From: Candidatus Thorarchaeota archaeon
GTDB taxonomy: Archaea > Asgardarchaeota > Thorarchaeia > Thorarchaeales > Thorarchaeaceae
Length of the DNA: 64,000 nt
Direction of reading: 5' to 3'
Assembly (NCBI GenBank): GCA_029855935.1
Contig: JAGSHN010000019.1
Coordinates: 41,216-105,215 of the forward strand
Shown: piece by piece, positions 41,718-50,812 of the stretch
How the letters are laid out: every line of letters starts with the position of its first letter
Numbering within the stretch: the stretch's first letter is position 1
Notes under the pieces: generated by a model
The model's database searches: none
Seen by the model: only the letters and a program-made list of their open reading frames with translations
Told to the model about the DNA's origin: nothing
Program-made: the position numbers and the translations under genes

Positions 41718-42017
41718 ATGGTGCGGGTCACAGAGGTCGGTCTGCCAGACCTGAGCGAGGACGACATTCACCGGCTCGCGGAAGAGTGCGAGGGAGAGAT
41801 CACACGGTTCATTCTGCGAATGGTCCCGGAGAAGAGCATAGACGAACTGATAGTGACGTGCAGTATCGACCTCAGTGACGTTCTCACTCTGGACGTTGAC
41901 ATTGAGCTGTCACAGAAGTACAGCACGGGCCACTCTCTGGATGAGGTGATCGAGCAGGCCGCAGAACACGGTCAGGACTGGCTTGAGCAACGTCTTCTGG
42001 AGATGAAGCATAATTGA
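41718..42017 (+). CDS. DUF3194 protein
   Basis: A 99-residue protein next to prefoldin beta, the position in which the archaeal DUF3194 family is found. LPDLSEDDIHRLAEECEGEI and CSIDLSDVLTLDVDIELS are visible. Function is unknown. ATG 41718 is preferred over GTG 41715. It overlaps the DHH gene by 4 bases. Confidence 0.75.
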   Translation: MVRVTEVGLPDLSEDDIHRLAEECEGEITRFILRMVPEKSIDELIVTCSIDLSDVLTLDVDIELSQKYSTGHSLDEVIEQAAEHGQDWLEQRLLEMKHN

Positions 42018-43018
42018 ACGTGAGGGACCTCCTCCGCCGCTCTGATAGAGTCCTTGTGGTGGGACACCACAATGCCGACCCGGACGCCGTGTGCTCGATG
42101 ATAGCCCTAGCCGATCTCTATCATCAGATCAATCCGAAGGGCGAAGTGACACTGGCCTGTGAGGATGTGAGCAAGCTCGCTACACAGGTTGTGGGTGTCT
42201 TTGGGCCTGTACCGATGATACTTGAGAACATCGACAAGGACGCCGAGTTTGACCTAGTTGTACTGGTTGATGTCAACAATGTCTTCCAGCTCGGTGAGCT
42301 ACACGACCTTGTGAGGGATCCCTCCCGCACGCTGGTGATTGATCATCACGGTATGAGCCCGGAGGTCGGCTCTGTGGCAGAACATCTTGTGATTGATAGT
42401 GACCGGTCATCGACGTGTGAGATCATAGTCCGCCTCTTCTCTCAGGCCGGCACTCCGCTCAAGCCGTACATTGCTAACCTCCTACTGTGTGGCATCCTCT
42501 ATGACACTCGTAGGTTCTACTATGGTGACTCTGACACTCTCCGGACAGCAATCTCACTGATTGAGGCTGGTGCGGACTACTCGGCCTGTCTCCGGGCCCT
42601 CGTGATGCGTCCTGATCGCTCTGAGAGGATTGCGCGCCTCAAGGCTGCGAGCCGGCTGAAGATTCATCTCATTGGCGACTGGATTGTTGTGACATCGAAG
42701 GTGAGCGCGTTCGAGGCCAGCGCCTGCCGCTCACTGCTCGACCTTGGCGCTGATGTGGCCATAGTGGGTGGAAAACCCTCCAAAGAGGTTGTCCGACTCA
42801 GTTCGCGGAGCACGAATGAGTTCTACAGAAGGACGGGTGTTGATCTTGGTCGCGACGTGATGACTCCCCTAGGGGAACTGATCGGTGGTGAGGGCGGTGG
42901 TCATCCCAATGCCGCCGGTGCCAATGGTACTCGCAACAGGGACAGGGCCCTGAAGATGGCTGTGGAGCTGATACGTGCCGCCATTGAGCGGGGCTCGTCA
43001 GAGTCTGTCTCGATGTAG
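42014..43018 (+). CDS. DHH/DHHA1 family phosphoesterase
   Basis: A 334-residue protein. The DHH domain has VGHHNADPDAVCSM, LVDVNNV and VIDHHGMSP; the DHHA1 domain ends with GGGHPNAAGANG. These are Mn-binding and substrate loops of single-strand nucleases and oligoribonuclease/pAp phosphatases. It resembles archaeal NrnA-like proteins that hydrolyse short RNAs or pAp. TTG 42014 overlaps the DUF3194 stop. The ECF transporter follows by 14 bases. Confidence 0.88.
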   Translation: MNVRDLLRRSDRVLVVGHHNADPDAVCSMIALADLYHQINPKGEVTLACEDVSKLATQVVGVFGPVPMILENIDKDAEFDLVVLVDVNNVFQLGELHDLVRDPSRTLVIDHHGMSPEVGSVAEHLVIDSDRSSTCEIIVRLFSQAGTPLKPYIANLLLCGILYDTRRFYYGDSDTLRTAISLIEAGADYSACLRALVMRPDRSERIARLKAASRLKIHLIGDWIVVTSKVSAFEASACRSLLDLGADVAIVGGKPSKEVVRLSSRSTNEFYRRTGVDLGRDVMTPLGELIGGEGGGHPNAAGANGTRNRDRALKMAVELIRAAIERGSSESVSM

Positions 43019-43032
43019 GAGGTGTTCGGTCC

Positions 43033-43878
43033 ATGGCTCTCATCGAGTGGCACGACTTCTCCTTCAAGTATCTTGGCACTGAGAGTCTTGCTCTCAATAA
43101 GATCAACCTGTCAATCGAGGCAGGCGAATACGTGGTCATCACGGGGCCGTCCGGCTGCGGAAAGACCACACTGTGTCGCACAATCAATGCTCTTGTCCCC
43201 CAGTTCCACAGAGGGTATATTGCCGGAGACGTCATTGTCGACTCGAAGAACACCCGTGAGCACTCTGTTGCCGAGATGGCCACCACAGTCGGCCTTGTGT
43301 TTCAGAATCCCGCAAACCAGCTCGTCACTCTCAATGTGATGAGGGAGCTGGCATTCGGCCCCGAGAACCTCGGCGTCCCACCTGATGAGATTCGCGAACG
43401 CGTGGAGGAGCTGATCTCCCTGTTCGGTCTCGAGGACCTCCGCGACAAGCATCCGCATGAGATGTCTGGTGGCGAGCAGCAGCGGGTGGCCCTTGCTGCG
43501 ACCTTGGCGTTGCGTCCCAAGATACTCGTTGCCGACGAGCCAACCTCGAATCTCGACCCACAGAGTGCCGAACAGATACTTCGTTTCGTTGCTGACCTCA
43601 ACAGACAGGGTATGACAGTGGTCCTTGTGGAGCACAGGCTCGACCTTGTGGCACGTGATGCCACTCGAATTGTCCTGATGAACGAGGGGTCAGTCGTTGC
43701 TGACGGTCCTCCGCGTGAGGTATTGACGATGGACATCTGTCGCAAGATCGGTGTGGGTGTTCCGAAGGCGGTGGAACTGTATCTCCGTCTGGCAAAGAGG
43801 GGCATCAGACTTCGTGAGGTACCCCTCACGAGCGACGAGGTGGCGCGCCTTGTCCAGGAGGTGGTGTCTGCAGTATGA
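43033..43878 (+). CDS. ecfA1: ECF transporter ATP-binding protein EcfA (copy 1)
   Basis: A 281-residue ABC ATPase. Walker A GPSGCGKTT, signature MSGGEQQRVALA, Walker B ILVADEPTSNLD and switch His in VVLVEHRLDLV. The Q-loop reads VFQNPANQLV, the ECF/cobalt type. The C-terminal 60 residues form the ECF dimerisation region. It overlaps the second ATPase gene by 4 bases. Confidence 0.92.
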   Translation: MALIEWHDFSFKYLGTESLALNKINLSIEAGEYVVITGPSGCGKTTLCRTINALVPQFHRGYIAGDVIVDSKNTREHSVAEMATTVGLVFQNPANQLVTLNVMRELAFGPENLGVPPDEIRERVEELISLFGLEDLRDKHPHEMSGGEQQRVALAATLALRPKILVADEPTSNLDPQSAEQILRFVADLNRQGMTVVLVEHRLDLVARDATRIVLMNEGSVVADGPPREVLTMDICRKIGVGVPKAVELYLRLAKRGIRLREVPLTSDEVARLVQEVVSAV

Positions 43879-44702
43879 TCATCCTTGAGGATGTCCACTA
43901 TGCCTATGACGGCGTCTATCCCGCGCTCAGGGGTGTTTCACTGCAGATTGATGATGGCGAGTCTGTGGCGATAATGGGTACAAATGGCGCAGGCAAGACG
44001 ACACTGATAAAGCATCTCAATGGACTTCTGCGGCCCGACCGAGGCCGTGTGTTCATAGATGGTGTGGACACATCCACGATGTCTGTGGCTGAGCTCTCGA
44101 GAATCGTCGGACTGGTCTGGCAGAATCCCGACCATCAGTTGTTCCTCGAGTCGGTGGAGAAGGAGGTCATATTCGGCCTCAAGAATCTCGGGTTCTCGGA
44201 TGAGGAGGCGAGAGAGCGCTGCGATGTCACGCTGAGAGATCTGGGTATTGAACATCTGGCCCAGAGATCCCCCTTCACGCTGTCTGGTGGCGAGCGCAAG
44301 CGCGTGACACTTGCCTGTGTTCTGGCCACGGAACCGCGTGTTCTCGCCTTGGATGAGCCGACAATCGGTCAGGACGCACTCCAGAAGGCCCGACTTGGCG
44401 CTATGCTGCAGGCGATGAACGCGTCTGGCCGGACCGTCATTGTTGTCACGCATGATGTGGAGTTCGCGGTGGAAAACTTCAATCGGACAATTGCTATGGC
44501 CGACGGCCGGATAGTTGCGGATGGCCCTACAAGGTCTGTCTTGAGTAACGATCGCGTCATAGAACAATGTTCACTCTCTCCTCCACAGATGACCCTCACT
44601 GCGAGAGCCCTGAACAGGCTCTTTCCGGATGTTCCCACTCGTCTTGCCTTTGTGGAGGAGGTCGAGTCACAGATCGTGCGGCTGCTGGGAGGAGGCGAGT
44701 GA
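43875..44702 (+). CDS. ecfA2: ECF transporter ATP-binding protein EcfA (copy 2)
   Basis: A 275-residue ABC ATPase. Walker A GTNGAGKTT, Q-loop VWQNPDHQLF, signature LSGGERKRVTLA, Walker B VLALDEPTIGQD, switch His in IVVTHDVEFAV. It pairs with the first ATPase as a heterodimer. The EcfT gene starts one base after its stop. Confidence 0.92.
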   Translation: MIILEDVHYAYDGVYPALRGVSLQIDDGESVAIMGTNGAGKTTLIKHLNGLLRPDRGRVFIDGVDTSTMSVAELSRIVGLVWQNPDHQLFLESVEKEVIFGLKNLGFSDEEARERCDVTLRDLGIEHLAQRSPFTLSGGERKRVTLACVLATEPRVLALDEPTIGQDALQKARLGAMLQAMNASGRTVIVVTHDVEFAVENFNRTIAMADGRIVADGPTRSVLSNDRVIEQCSLSPPQMTLTARALNRLFPDVPTRLAFVEEVESQIVRLLGGGE

Positions 44703-44703
44703 G

Positions 44704-45474
44704 ATGTCATTCCTCGAGGTCTTCCAGTACACTCGTCAGGACTCTGTCATCCACAGGCTCGATCCGCGTTCGAAGTTCGTCTTCTCAGGAACGTGTGCGG
44801 CCATCTCTCTGATGTTCCTCCAGATAGTCCCGCTCACAATCCTGCTCTTCGCCCTCATCCCTCTGTTGGCCGTCGCCAAGTCACTCGGCCGCTGGATGCG
44901 GAGCATGAGAGGTCTCCTTGGCCTCATCCTATTCATAATGGTCTTCAACACACTCTTTGCCACCGTCCCTCATCCGCTATCATACTCTATCGCACTGACG
45001 CTTCGCCTCATTGCCCTGATGACATCATTCTCACTCTTCTTTCTGACAGTCCATCCGGACGACCTCTCACAGGCGCTGATTCAGCTGCATGTCAAGTTCG
45101 AGTTTGCCTTCGCGATGAGCATGGCAATGAGGTACGTGCCGACGCTTGCTCAAGAGGCTTATGCAATAATGGACGCTCAGAAGGCCCGCGGTGTTGAACT
45201 GGACAAGGGCAACCTCCTCCGTCGTATCAAGAACGTCATCCCGATAATCGTGCCGCTGATAGTGGTGTCCATCCGGAGAGCCCTGTCAGTGGCAGAGAGC
45301 ATGGAATCGAGAGGCTTTGGCGCCAGTGAGAATCGCACCTATCTTGAGCGTCTGCAGTTTCGACGTGGTGATTGGGCCGTCGTACTGGTCTCGCTGCTGC
45401 TTCTCGCCAGTGCGGTCTACATCCGATACTGGCTTGGTCTGCCCGCATGGATGATGTGGGAGTTGCCTCTCTGA
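44704..45474 (+). CDS. ecfT: ECF transporter transmembrane subunit EcfT
   Basis: A 256-residue membrane protein. The N-terminal HRLDPRSKFVFSG and the two Ala-Arg-Gly-type coupling motifs (DAQKARGVEL and SMESRGFGAS) are diagnostic of EcfT. Five to six hydrophobic helices. No S component (substrate-specific membrane protein) is encoded beside it, so it probably serves S components encoded elsewhere, as in group II ECF systems; the vitamin or metal carried is unknown. Confidence 0.9.
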   Translation: MSFLEVFQYTRQDSVIHRLDPRSKFVFSGTCAAISLMFLQIVPLTILLFALIPLLAVAKSLGRWMRSMRGLLGLILFIMVFNTLFATVPHPLSYSIALTLRLIALMTSFSLFFLTVHPDDLSQALIQLHVKFEFAFAMSMAMRYVPTLAQEAYAIMDAQKARGVELDKGNLLRRIKNVIPIIVPLIVVSIRRALSVAESMESRGFGASENRTYLERLQFRRGDWAVVLVSLLLLASAVYIRYWLGLPAWMMWELPL

Positions 45475-45562
45475 GACTGCGGGTAGTCGTGCTGTCTACG
45501 GTGTTCCTGCTACCAGTCTTGTGTCATAGTTTATCTTGTAGTAGTGCATCTGTATACGTGCA

Positions 45563-46147
45563 ATGAATCCCATCAAAGGCGTCAAGCTTCCGCGTCGCAG
45601 ATCGTATACATTGAAGCGACTCCTGCAGGATGCAATGACGATTCAAGCGACACCCGGGGTCATCCAGAGACTGGGGAGCGAGGTCATCTATGCGGAGTGG
45701 AAGTTTGCGCAGGAGCAATTTGGGCCTGACAGTCCGATAACCCAGGGCCTGGCGAAGGCGCTCAGCTTTATGGAGAAGGAGTACGAGCGCATGCTTCTGG
45801 AGGGCGAGATCTCATCGCCCACTGACACACCACGGGCGGCCCTACAGAAGCTTCTCAAATCTCTTCCCAAGGAGGCCAAGGATCACGTCCTTGTGCGCGA
45901 CCCAGCCTATATCCATCAGGTCTTGGAGGAGGTTCTCGAGGACAGGCTCCGCGAGCTGGAGCGATGCAGCCAGATCGAGGCGGGCCTCAGACGCGAGGTT
46001 GAGGAGAACCCCGATGACCCTGACCTGTATAATCAGCTCCGTGTGGTTCTGTGGCTCAAGGGTGACTTTGAAGAGTCGAGTAAGGTCTTCGCACGCGCGA
46101 GGGAACTGGGCTGGTCGCCAGACAGGTCTGCGCTTGTGGCCCTGTAG
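45563..46147 (+). CDS. Helical protein with a TPR-like C-terminus, function unknown
   Basis: A 194-residue basic-to-neutral helical protein. The last 40 residues (NPDDPDLYNQLRVVLWLKGD, then FEESSKVFARARELGW) look like one tetratricopeptide hairpin. The first 130 residues are alpha-helical with no motif I recognise. It stands alone between the ECF operon and hutU. Confidence 0.6.
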   Translation: MNPIKGVKLPRRRSYTLKRLLQDAMTIQATPGVIQRLGSEVIYAEWKFAQEQFGPDSPITQGLAKALSFMEKEYERMLLEGEISSPTDTPRAALQKLLKSLPKEAKDHVLVRDPAYIHQVLEEVLEDRLRELERCSQIEAGLRREVEENPDDPDLYNQLRVVLWLKGDFEESSKVFARARELGWSPDRSALVAL

Positions 46148-46206
46148 CATCTCTGGATGGTAGGACAGGATGACCTACAACGCGCAGTCTAGCGCTCGTC
46201 GAAGCA

Positions 46207-46212
46207 TTTATT
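46207..46212 (+). promoter_or_regulatory. TATA-like element before hutU
   Basis: TTTATT, in the wider context CATTTATTC, lies 80 bases before the hutU start. It is the best promoter candidate in the 144-base gap 46148-46291. Confidence 0.35.
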
Positions 46213-46291
46213 CAAATCTGTGTGCCACGTCGCGGCGTGCCTGTGACAGGCTGTTGCCACCCTGATACGAGTAGTTCGCGGAAGTGATTGA

Positions 46292-48316
46292 ATGATGTTT
46301 GATGTGTCCAAGGCGATGACCATCTCGCTGTCGGACGAGTTTCCTCCCGACCCTGTGTTTGATCCCAAGATCCGGAGGGCACCAAGCAGGGGCTTCACGC
46401 TCACAGAGAAGGAAACCGTCCTCGCCCTCAAGAACGCGCTCAGGTATGTCCCTGAGAAGCTGCACAAGCGTCTTGCCCCTGAGTTCCTCAAGGAACTGAT
46501 GGATCGTGGTCGTATCTATGCCTACAGATACAGGCCGCCGGGCAGGATATACGCGCGGCCTGTCGACGAATACAGGGGGATTCTTGAGGCGCGGGCCATC
46601 CAGGTGATGATTGACAACAATCTGGACTTTGATGTGGCGCTGTATCCCTATGAACTCGTCACATATGGTGAGACTGGCCAAGTATGTCAGAACTGGATGC
46701 AGTACCGCCTCATCAAGAAGTACCTTGAGGTGATGACAGAAGAGCAGACCCTCATCGTCATGTCTGGCCATCCGCTGGGGCTGTTCCCATCTCGTCGTGA
46801 CGCGCCACGGGTGATATCCACAAACGGTCTAATGGTGGGCATGTTTGACACACCTGAGGAGTTTCACCGTGCACAGGCCCTTGGGGTGGCCAACTACGGT
46901 CAGATGACAGCTGGTGGCTGGATGTACATTGGTCCCCAGGGCATAGTCCACGGGACGTATATCACACTGCTCAATGCCGGACGGCTCTATCTGGGCGTGC
47001 CTCCTGACAAGGACCTGAGCGGACATGTGTATCTCAGCTCTGGTCTTGGCGGAATGAGCGGTGCGCAGGCCAAGGCAATTGAGATTGCAGGCGGCATTGG
47101 CATCATCGCTGAGGTTGACAAGAGCCGCATCGACACCAGATTGGAGCAGGGTTGGTTGTCGAAGTGGACCGACGACCTAGACCAAGTCTTTGAGTGGGTG
47201 GAGGAGCATCGCAAGACGGGAGCTCCAGTGTCCATAGGCTACTACGGAAATGTCGTGGACCTCTGGCAGTACGTTGTGGACAAGAACATCCCGATAGAGC
47301 TTGCCTCTGACCAGACATCCTGCCATGCGGTCTACGAGGGTGGCTATACTCCTCAGGGAGTGACGTATGAGGAGGGCAAGAGGCTGCTGAAGGAGAACTT
47401 CGACGAGTTCAGACGACTGGTCGACAGGTCGCTCCGCAAGCAGTTCGAGCTCATCAGGACAATGGCGGAGCGGGGCACCCACTTCTGGGACTACGGAAAC
47501 AGCTTTATGAAGGCCGTCTTCGACGCTGGAGTGAGAGAGATTGCGAAGAACGGTCATGACACCTCTGAAGGCTTCATATTTCCCTCCTATGTCGAGGACA
47601 TAATGGGCCCAATCTGCTTCGACTACGGCTACGGTCCGTTCAGGTGGGTCTGTCTGAGCGGCAAGCACGAGGACCTCATCGAGACGGACAGGGCCGCTAT
47701 GTCGTGTATCGATCCCACGCGACGTGCTCAGGACCGCGACAACTACGTCTGGATACGCGATGCAGAGAAGAACAATCTCGTGGTTGGCTCAGAAGCGCGA
47801 ATTCTCTATGCCGATGCGGCAGGCCGTGTCAAGATTGCTCTCAAGTTCAACCAGCTGGTGCGCGAGGGCAAGATTGGTCCTGTCATGCTCGGCCGTGATC
47901 ATCACGACACTGGTGGCACTGACTCGCCCTTCAGAGAGACCTCGAACATCCGTGATGGCAGCAATGTGATGAGCGATATGGCACACCACTGTTGGGCAGG
48001 AAACGCTGCCCGTGGCATGACGATGGTAGTTCTCTCCAACGGTGGCGGTGTGGGAACTGGCAAGGCAATCAACGGCGGCTTCGGTCTGGTCCTTGATGGC
48101 AGTGAGCGCGTCGACAGGATAATCCGCTCTGCGCTGGACTGGGACGTGATGAGTGGCGTGGCTCGAAGGGCGTGGGCCCGCAACGAACACGCGCTTGAGA
48201 CGGCTATCGAATGGAACGAGCGGATGGAGGGCCAGGGCCACATCACTCTGCCATATATCCCGGAGGAGGGCCTCGTCGAGGAGCTTGTCAGAGAGGCCTT
48301 CGAGGAGCGCAGGTGA
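46292..48316 (+). CDS. hutU: Urocanate hydratase
   Basis: A 674-residue NAD-dependent urocanase that converts urocanate to imidazolone propionate, the second step of histidine breakdown. Characteristic stretches are TYGETGQVCQNWMQYRLIKK, MVMSGHP-like IVMSGHPLGLFPS, the NAD fold GLGGMSGAQAKA, LASDQTSCHAVYEGGYTPQG, and GRDHHDTGGTDSPFRET near the active-site cysteine region. An in-frame ATG at 46295 is also possible. Length equals the longer, archaeal/eukaryote-like form rather than the ~555-residue bacterial enzyme. Confidence 0.96.
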   Translation: MMFDVSKAMTISLSDEFPPDPVFDPKIRRAPSRGFTLTEKETVLALKNALRYVPEKLHKRLAPEFLKELMDRGRIYAYRYRPPGRIYARPVDEYRGILEARAIQVMIDNNLDFDVALYPYELVTYGETGQVCQNWMQYRLIKKYLEVMTEEQTLIVMSGHPLGLFPSRRDAPRVISTNGLMVGMFDTPEEFHRAQALGVANYGQMTAGGWMYIGPQGIVHGTYITLLNAGRLYLGVPPDKDLSGHVYLSSGLGGMSGAQAKAIEIAGGIGIIAEVDKSRIDTRLEQGWLSKWTDDLDQVFEWVEEHRKTGAPVSIGYYGNVVDLWQYVVDKNIPIELASDQTSCHAVYEGGYTPQGVTYEEGKRLLKENFDEFRRLVDRSLRKQFELIRTMAERGTHFWDYGNSFMKAVFDAGVREIAKNGHDTSEGFIFPSYVEDIMGPICFDYGYGPFRWVCLSGKHEDLIETDRAAMSCIDPTRRAQDRDNYVWIRDAEKNNLVVGSEARILYADAAGRVKIALKFNQLVREGKIGPVMLGRDHHDTGGTDSPFRETSNIRDGSNVMSDMAHHCWAGNAARGMTMVVLSNGGGVGTGKAINGGFGLVLDGSERVDRIIRSALDWDVMSGVARRAWARNEHALETAIEWNERMEGQGHITLPYIPEEGLVEELVREAFEERR

Positions 48317-48373
48317 GTCCTACTACTGGCGGCGACGGGGGTCATAGCGGCCCCCGCCGCAGTGGTCCCTTCA

Positions 48374-49033
48374 TCAGCGGGTCTCGCTCTGACTGGCGAG
48401 CCCGTGTTTCAGTACATCTCCTGACAGGATGTGCGCCTCACGGATTGGCTGTACGGCCCCATCCCATATTGATGATCTCACTACGCGTATTGCAGTCTCG
48501 AGGCTGACACCGTGTCCCACCGAGACGTATATCGGTCGTCCTCGTCCCTCGGGCCAGAGTGCTGCGCCCAGCACCTCGTCATCCTCTGTCACCATAGCGA
48601 CATCCCCCGCACGTTCTCGTATGGTCCCAAGCAGCAGGCTCTTTGCAACACCTATCGTCTGTATGCCGAGTTCCACGCCCACCAGACAGGCCAGACCGAA
48701 TCTGCGCGGATGGAGGATGCCGTTCGCATCAATCAGGACAGGACCGTCCGGGCGGAACTGTCGTAATACCCGGATGATTGGAGGTCCCTCCCGCAACTGG
48801 AAGGCGCCCGGGATGTACTCTGCCTCAACGTGGTCCACATGATGCCCCACACGCAGAACGCGGCGTGAATGGATGTCCATCTCGACAGCACATGCCACGG
48901 CCAACGGGTCAGCATAGGCGACATCCACTCCTGTGACGCGTGTTACCTCGATAGGCCGGATGTCAGCCTGAATGACCTCATGCGCCCTTCTTCTCTGCTC
49001 CTCGTATACCTCTCGAAGGCGTTTCTCATCCAT
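48374..49033 (-). CDS. nfi: Endonuclease V
   Basis: A 219-residue deoxyinosine-repair nuclease. Metal and wedge motifs are present: GVDVAYAD (catalytic Asp), YIPGAFQLREGPP, LIDANGILHPRRFGLACLVGV (second Asp), and the later IGVAKSLL. It cleaves DNA one base 3' of inosine or, in eukaryotes, inosine-containing RNA. It lies on the opposite strand between hutU and hutH, so the hut genes are not one operon. Confidence 0.93.
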   Translation of the reverse strand: MDEKRLREVYEEQRRRAHEVIQADIRPIEVTRVTGVDVAYADPLAVACAVEMDIHSRRVLRVGHHVDHVEAEYIPGAFQLREGPPIIRVLRQFRPDGPVLIDANGILHPRRFGLACLVGVELGIQTIGVAKSLLLGTIRERAGDVAMVTEDDEVLGAALWPEGRGRPIYVSVGHGVSLETAIRVVRSSIWDGAVQPIREAHILSGDVLKHGLASQSETR

Positions 49034-49158
49034 CGATACAATCCCGCCGACACGGAGAACAATCTGAGCGCAGTCCTCCCGCGACGAACTTACGTCTTGT
49101 GATTGTCATTCAGTCATAACCGAATGAGGATATACTGTGAGTCTCGCGTACGGCAAGT

Positions 49159-49165
49159 CTTAAAG
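49159..49165 (+). promoter_or_regulatory. TATA-like element before hutH
   Basis: CTTAAAG lies 64-70 bases before the hutH start at 49229, in the 195-base gap between endonuclease V (divergent) and hutH. Confidence 0.4.
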
Positions 49166-49228
49166 CAGGGCTCCAAGACAGCGTAAGTCGCTGAGAGCAG
49201 GGTCATCTCACAGGGTGTTGATCAAGGG

Positions 49229-50764
49229 ATGACGGTCGCAATCGATGGTGAGAGTCTGACAATCGAGGATGTTGTCCGCGTCGCACGAGATGGAGTACAG
49301 GTTGTCCTCTCAGAGAGCGCCCGCGACAAGATTCTTCGGAGTCGTGAGGTCGTCGAGACTGCTGTGCGGGAGGGACGTACAGTCTATGGTGTGAACACAG
49401 GGTTCGGTGACCTAGCGAATGTGACAATCGATGCTGCGGATGTTGCAGCCCTACAGCTCAACCTCATACGAAGTCACAGTGTCGGTGTCGGTGACCCGTT
49501 TCCGGACGAGGTTGTACGGGCTATGATGCTCCTGCGAGCAAATGCTCTGGCCAAGGGCTACTCCGGCGTCAGGCTTGTGGTGGTCGAGACTCTGATCGAG
49601 ATGCTCAATCGTGATGTGGTGCCCGTCGTCCCACAGCAGGGATCTGTGGGGTCGAGTGGCGACCTAGCACCGCTGGCCCATATGGTACTTGTGATGATTG
49701 GTGAGGGCGAGGCACGGTATGGTGATGATGTCTTCTCAGGTGAGGAGGCAATGCACCGAGCGGGGATTGAGACACTGCATCTAGAGGCGAAGGAGGGCGT
49801 TGCACTGATCAACGGCACGCAGCCCATGACCGCTGTCGGTGCTCTCGCGGTACACGATGCGCTCGCACTCGTTCGGGATGCCACTATTGCGGGCGCGATG
49901 GGCCTTGAGGCGCTGAGAGGCACAAGGAGGGCGTACGACCCACGCATACACAGGATACGACCACACGAGGGACAGGCCGATGCCGCACAGGCACTGCTCA
50001 GAGTCCTGCAGGACAGCGAGATCAACCAGTCTCACGCCGACTGTGGCAAGGTGCAGGATGCCTATTCTCTGCGTTGCTTTCCTCAGGTACTGGGTGCCTG
50101 TATCGATGCCATAAGATATGTCTACAGCGTCATTGAGACAGAGATCAATGCGGCCACCGACAACCCTCTCGTCTTCTACGAGGGAGGTCACGATGTCATA
50201 TCTGGAGGAAACTTTCACGGTGAGCCCATTGCTCTCGCAATGGACTTTCTCGCCATCGCTCTTGCCGAGATTGGCAACATCGCCGAGCGCAGGATAAACC
50301 GGCTTGTGGACCCGAAGTTGAGCGGTCTTCCTGCCTTTCTGACCCGGAACAGTGGCCTGCAGTCGGGGATGATGATTGCACAGTACACAGCCGCCTCTCT
50401 CGTGTCAGAGAACAAGGTCCTCGCGCATCCGGCAAGTGTCGACTCAATCCCCACGAGTGCTGAACAGGAGGACCACGTTAGCATGGGGACCATTGCTGCG
50501 AGGAAGGCCCGTCAGGTCCTTGAGAACGTCCGCAACATCGTGGCGATTGAGTATCTGTGTGCATCGCAAGGGATTGACCTATTGCGTCCATTGCGCACGT
50601 CTGAACCGCTCGAATGCGCGCACGCCGTCATTCGGACTAGGGTGAGGGATCTCACAGATGACCGTCCGCTCTATCTGGACATCCGCGAGATTCGTAGCCT
50701 GATGGACAGTGGCGAGGTAGTCTCCGCAGTCGAGGCGGTCACAGGACCACTCTATGAGCCCTGA
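49229..50764 (+). CDS. hutH: Histidine ammonia-lyase
   Basis: A 511-residue aromatic ammonia-lyase that deaminates histidine to urocanate. YGVNTGFGDL near residue 53, NLIRSHSVGVGDP, and ALINGTQPMTA mark the family. The cofactor MIO normally forms from Ala-Ser-Gly in GSVGASGDLAPLAHM; here it reads GSVGSSGDLAPLAHM, so residues 142-144 are Ser-Ser-Gly (checked in the DNA at 49650-49661). The cyclising Ser-Gly is intact, so activity is likely, with an altered first residue. Other active-site parts are present (TDNPLVF, NFHGEPI). Confidence 0.95.
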   Translation: MTVAIDGESLTIEDVVRVARDGVQVVLSESARDKILRSREVVETAVREGRTVYGVNTGFGDLANVTIDAADVAALQLNLIRSHSVGVGDPFPDEVVRAMMLLRANALAKGYSGVRLVVVETLIEMLNRDVVPVVPQQGSVGSSGDLAPLAHMVLVMIGEGEARYGDDVFSGEEAMHRAGIETLHLEAKEGVALINGTQPMTAVGALAVHDALALVRDATIAGAMGLEALRGTRRAYDPRIHRIRPHEGQADAAQALLRVLQDSEINQSHADCGKVQDAYSLRCFPQVLGACIDAIRYVYSVIETEINAATDNPLVFYEGGHDVISGGNFHGEPIALAMDFLAIALAEIGNIAERRINRLVDPKLSGLPAFLTRNSGLQSGMMIAQYTAASLVSENKVLAHPASVDSIPTSAEQEDHVSMGTIAARKARQVLENVRNIVAIEYLCASQGIDLLRPLRTSEPLECAHAVIRTRVRDLTDDRPLYLDIREIRSLMDSGEVVSAVEAVTGPLYEP

Positions 50765-50812
50765 GATGGACTGTGAGATGGTAACCTGATGACTCAGATG
50801 CCAGCGGCTCGC

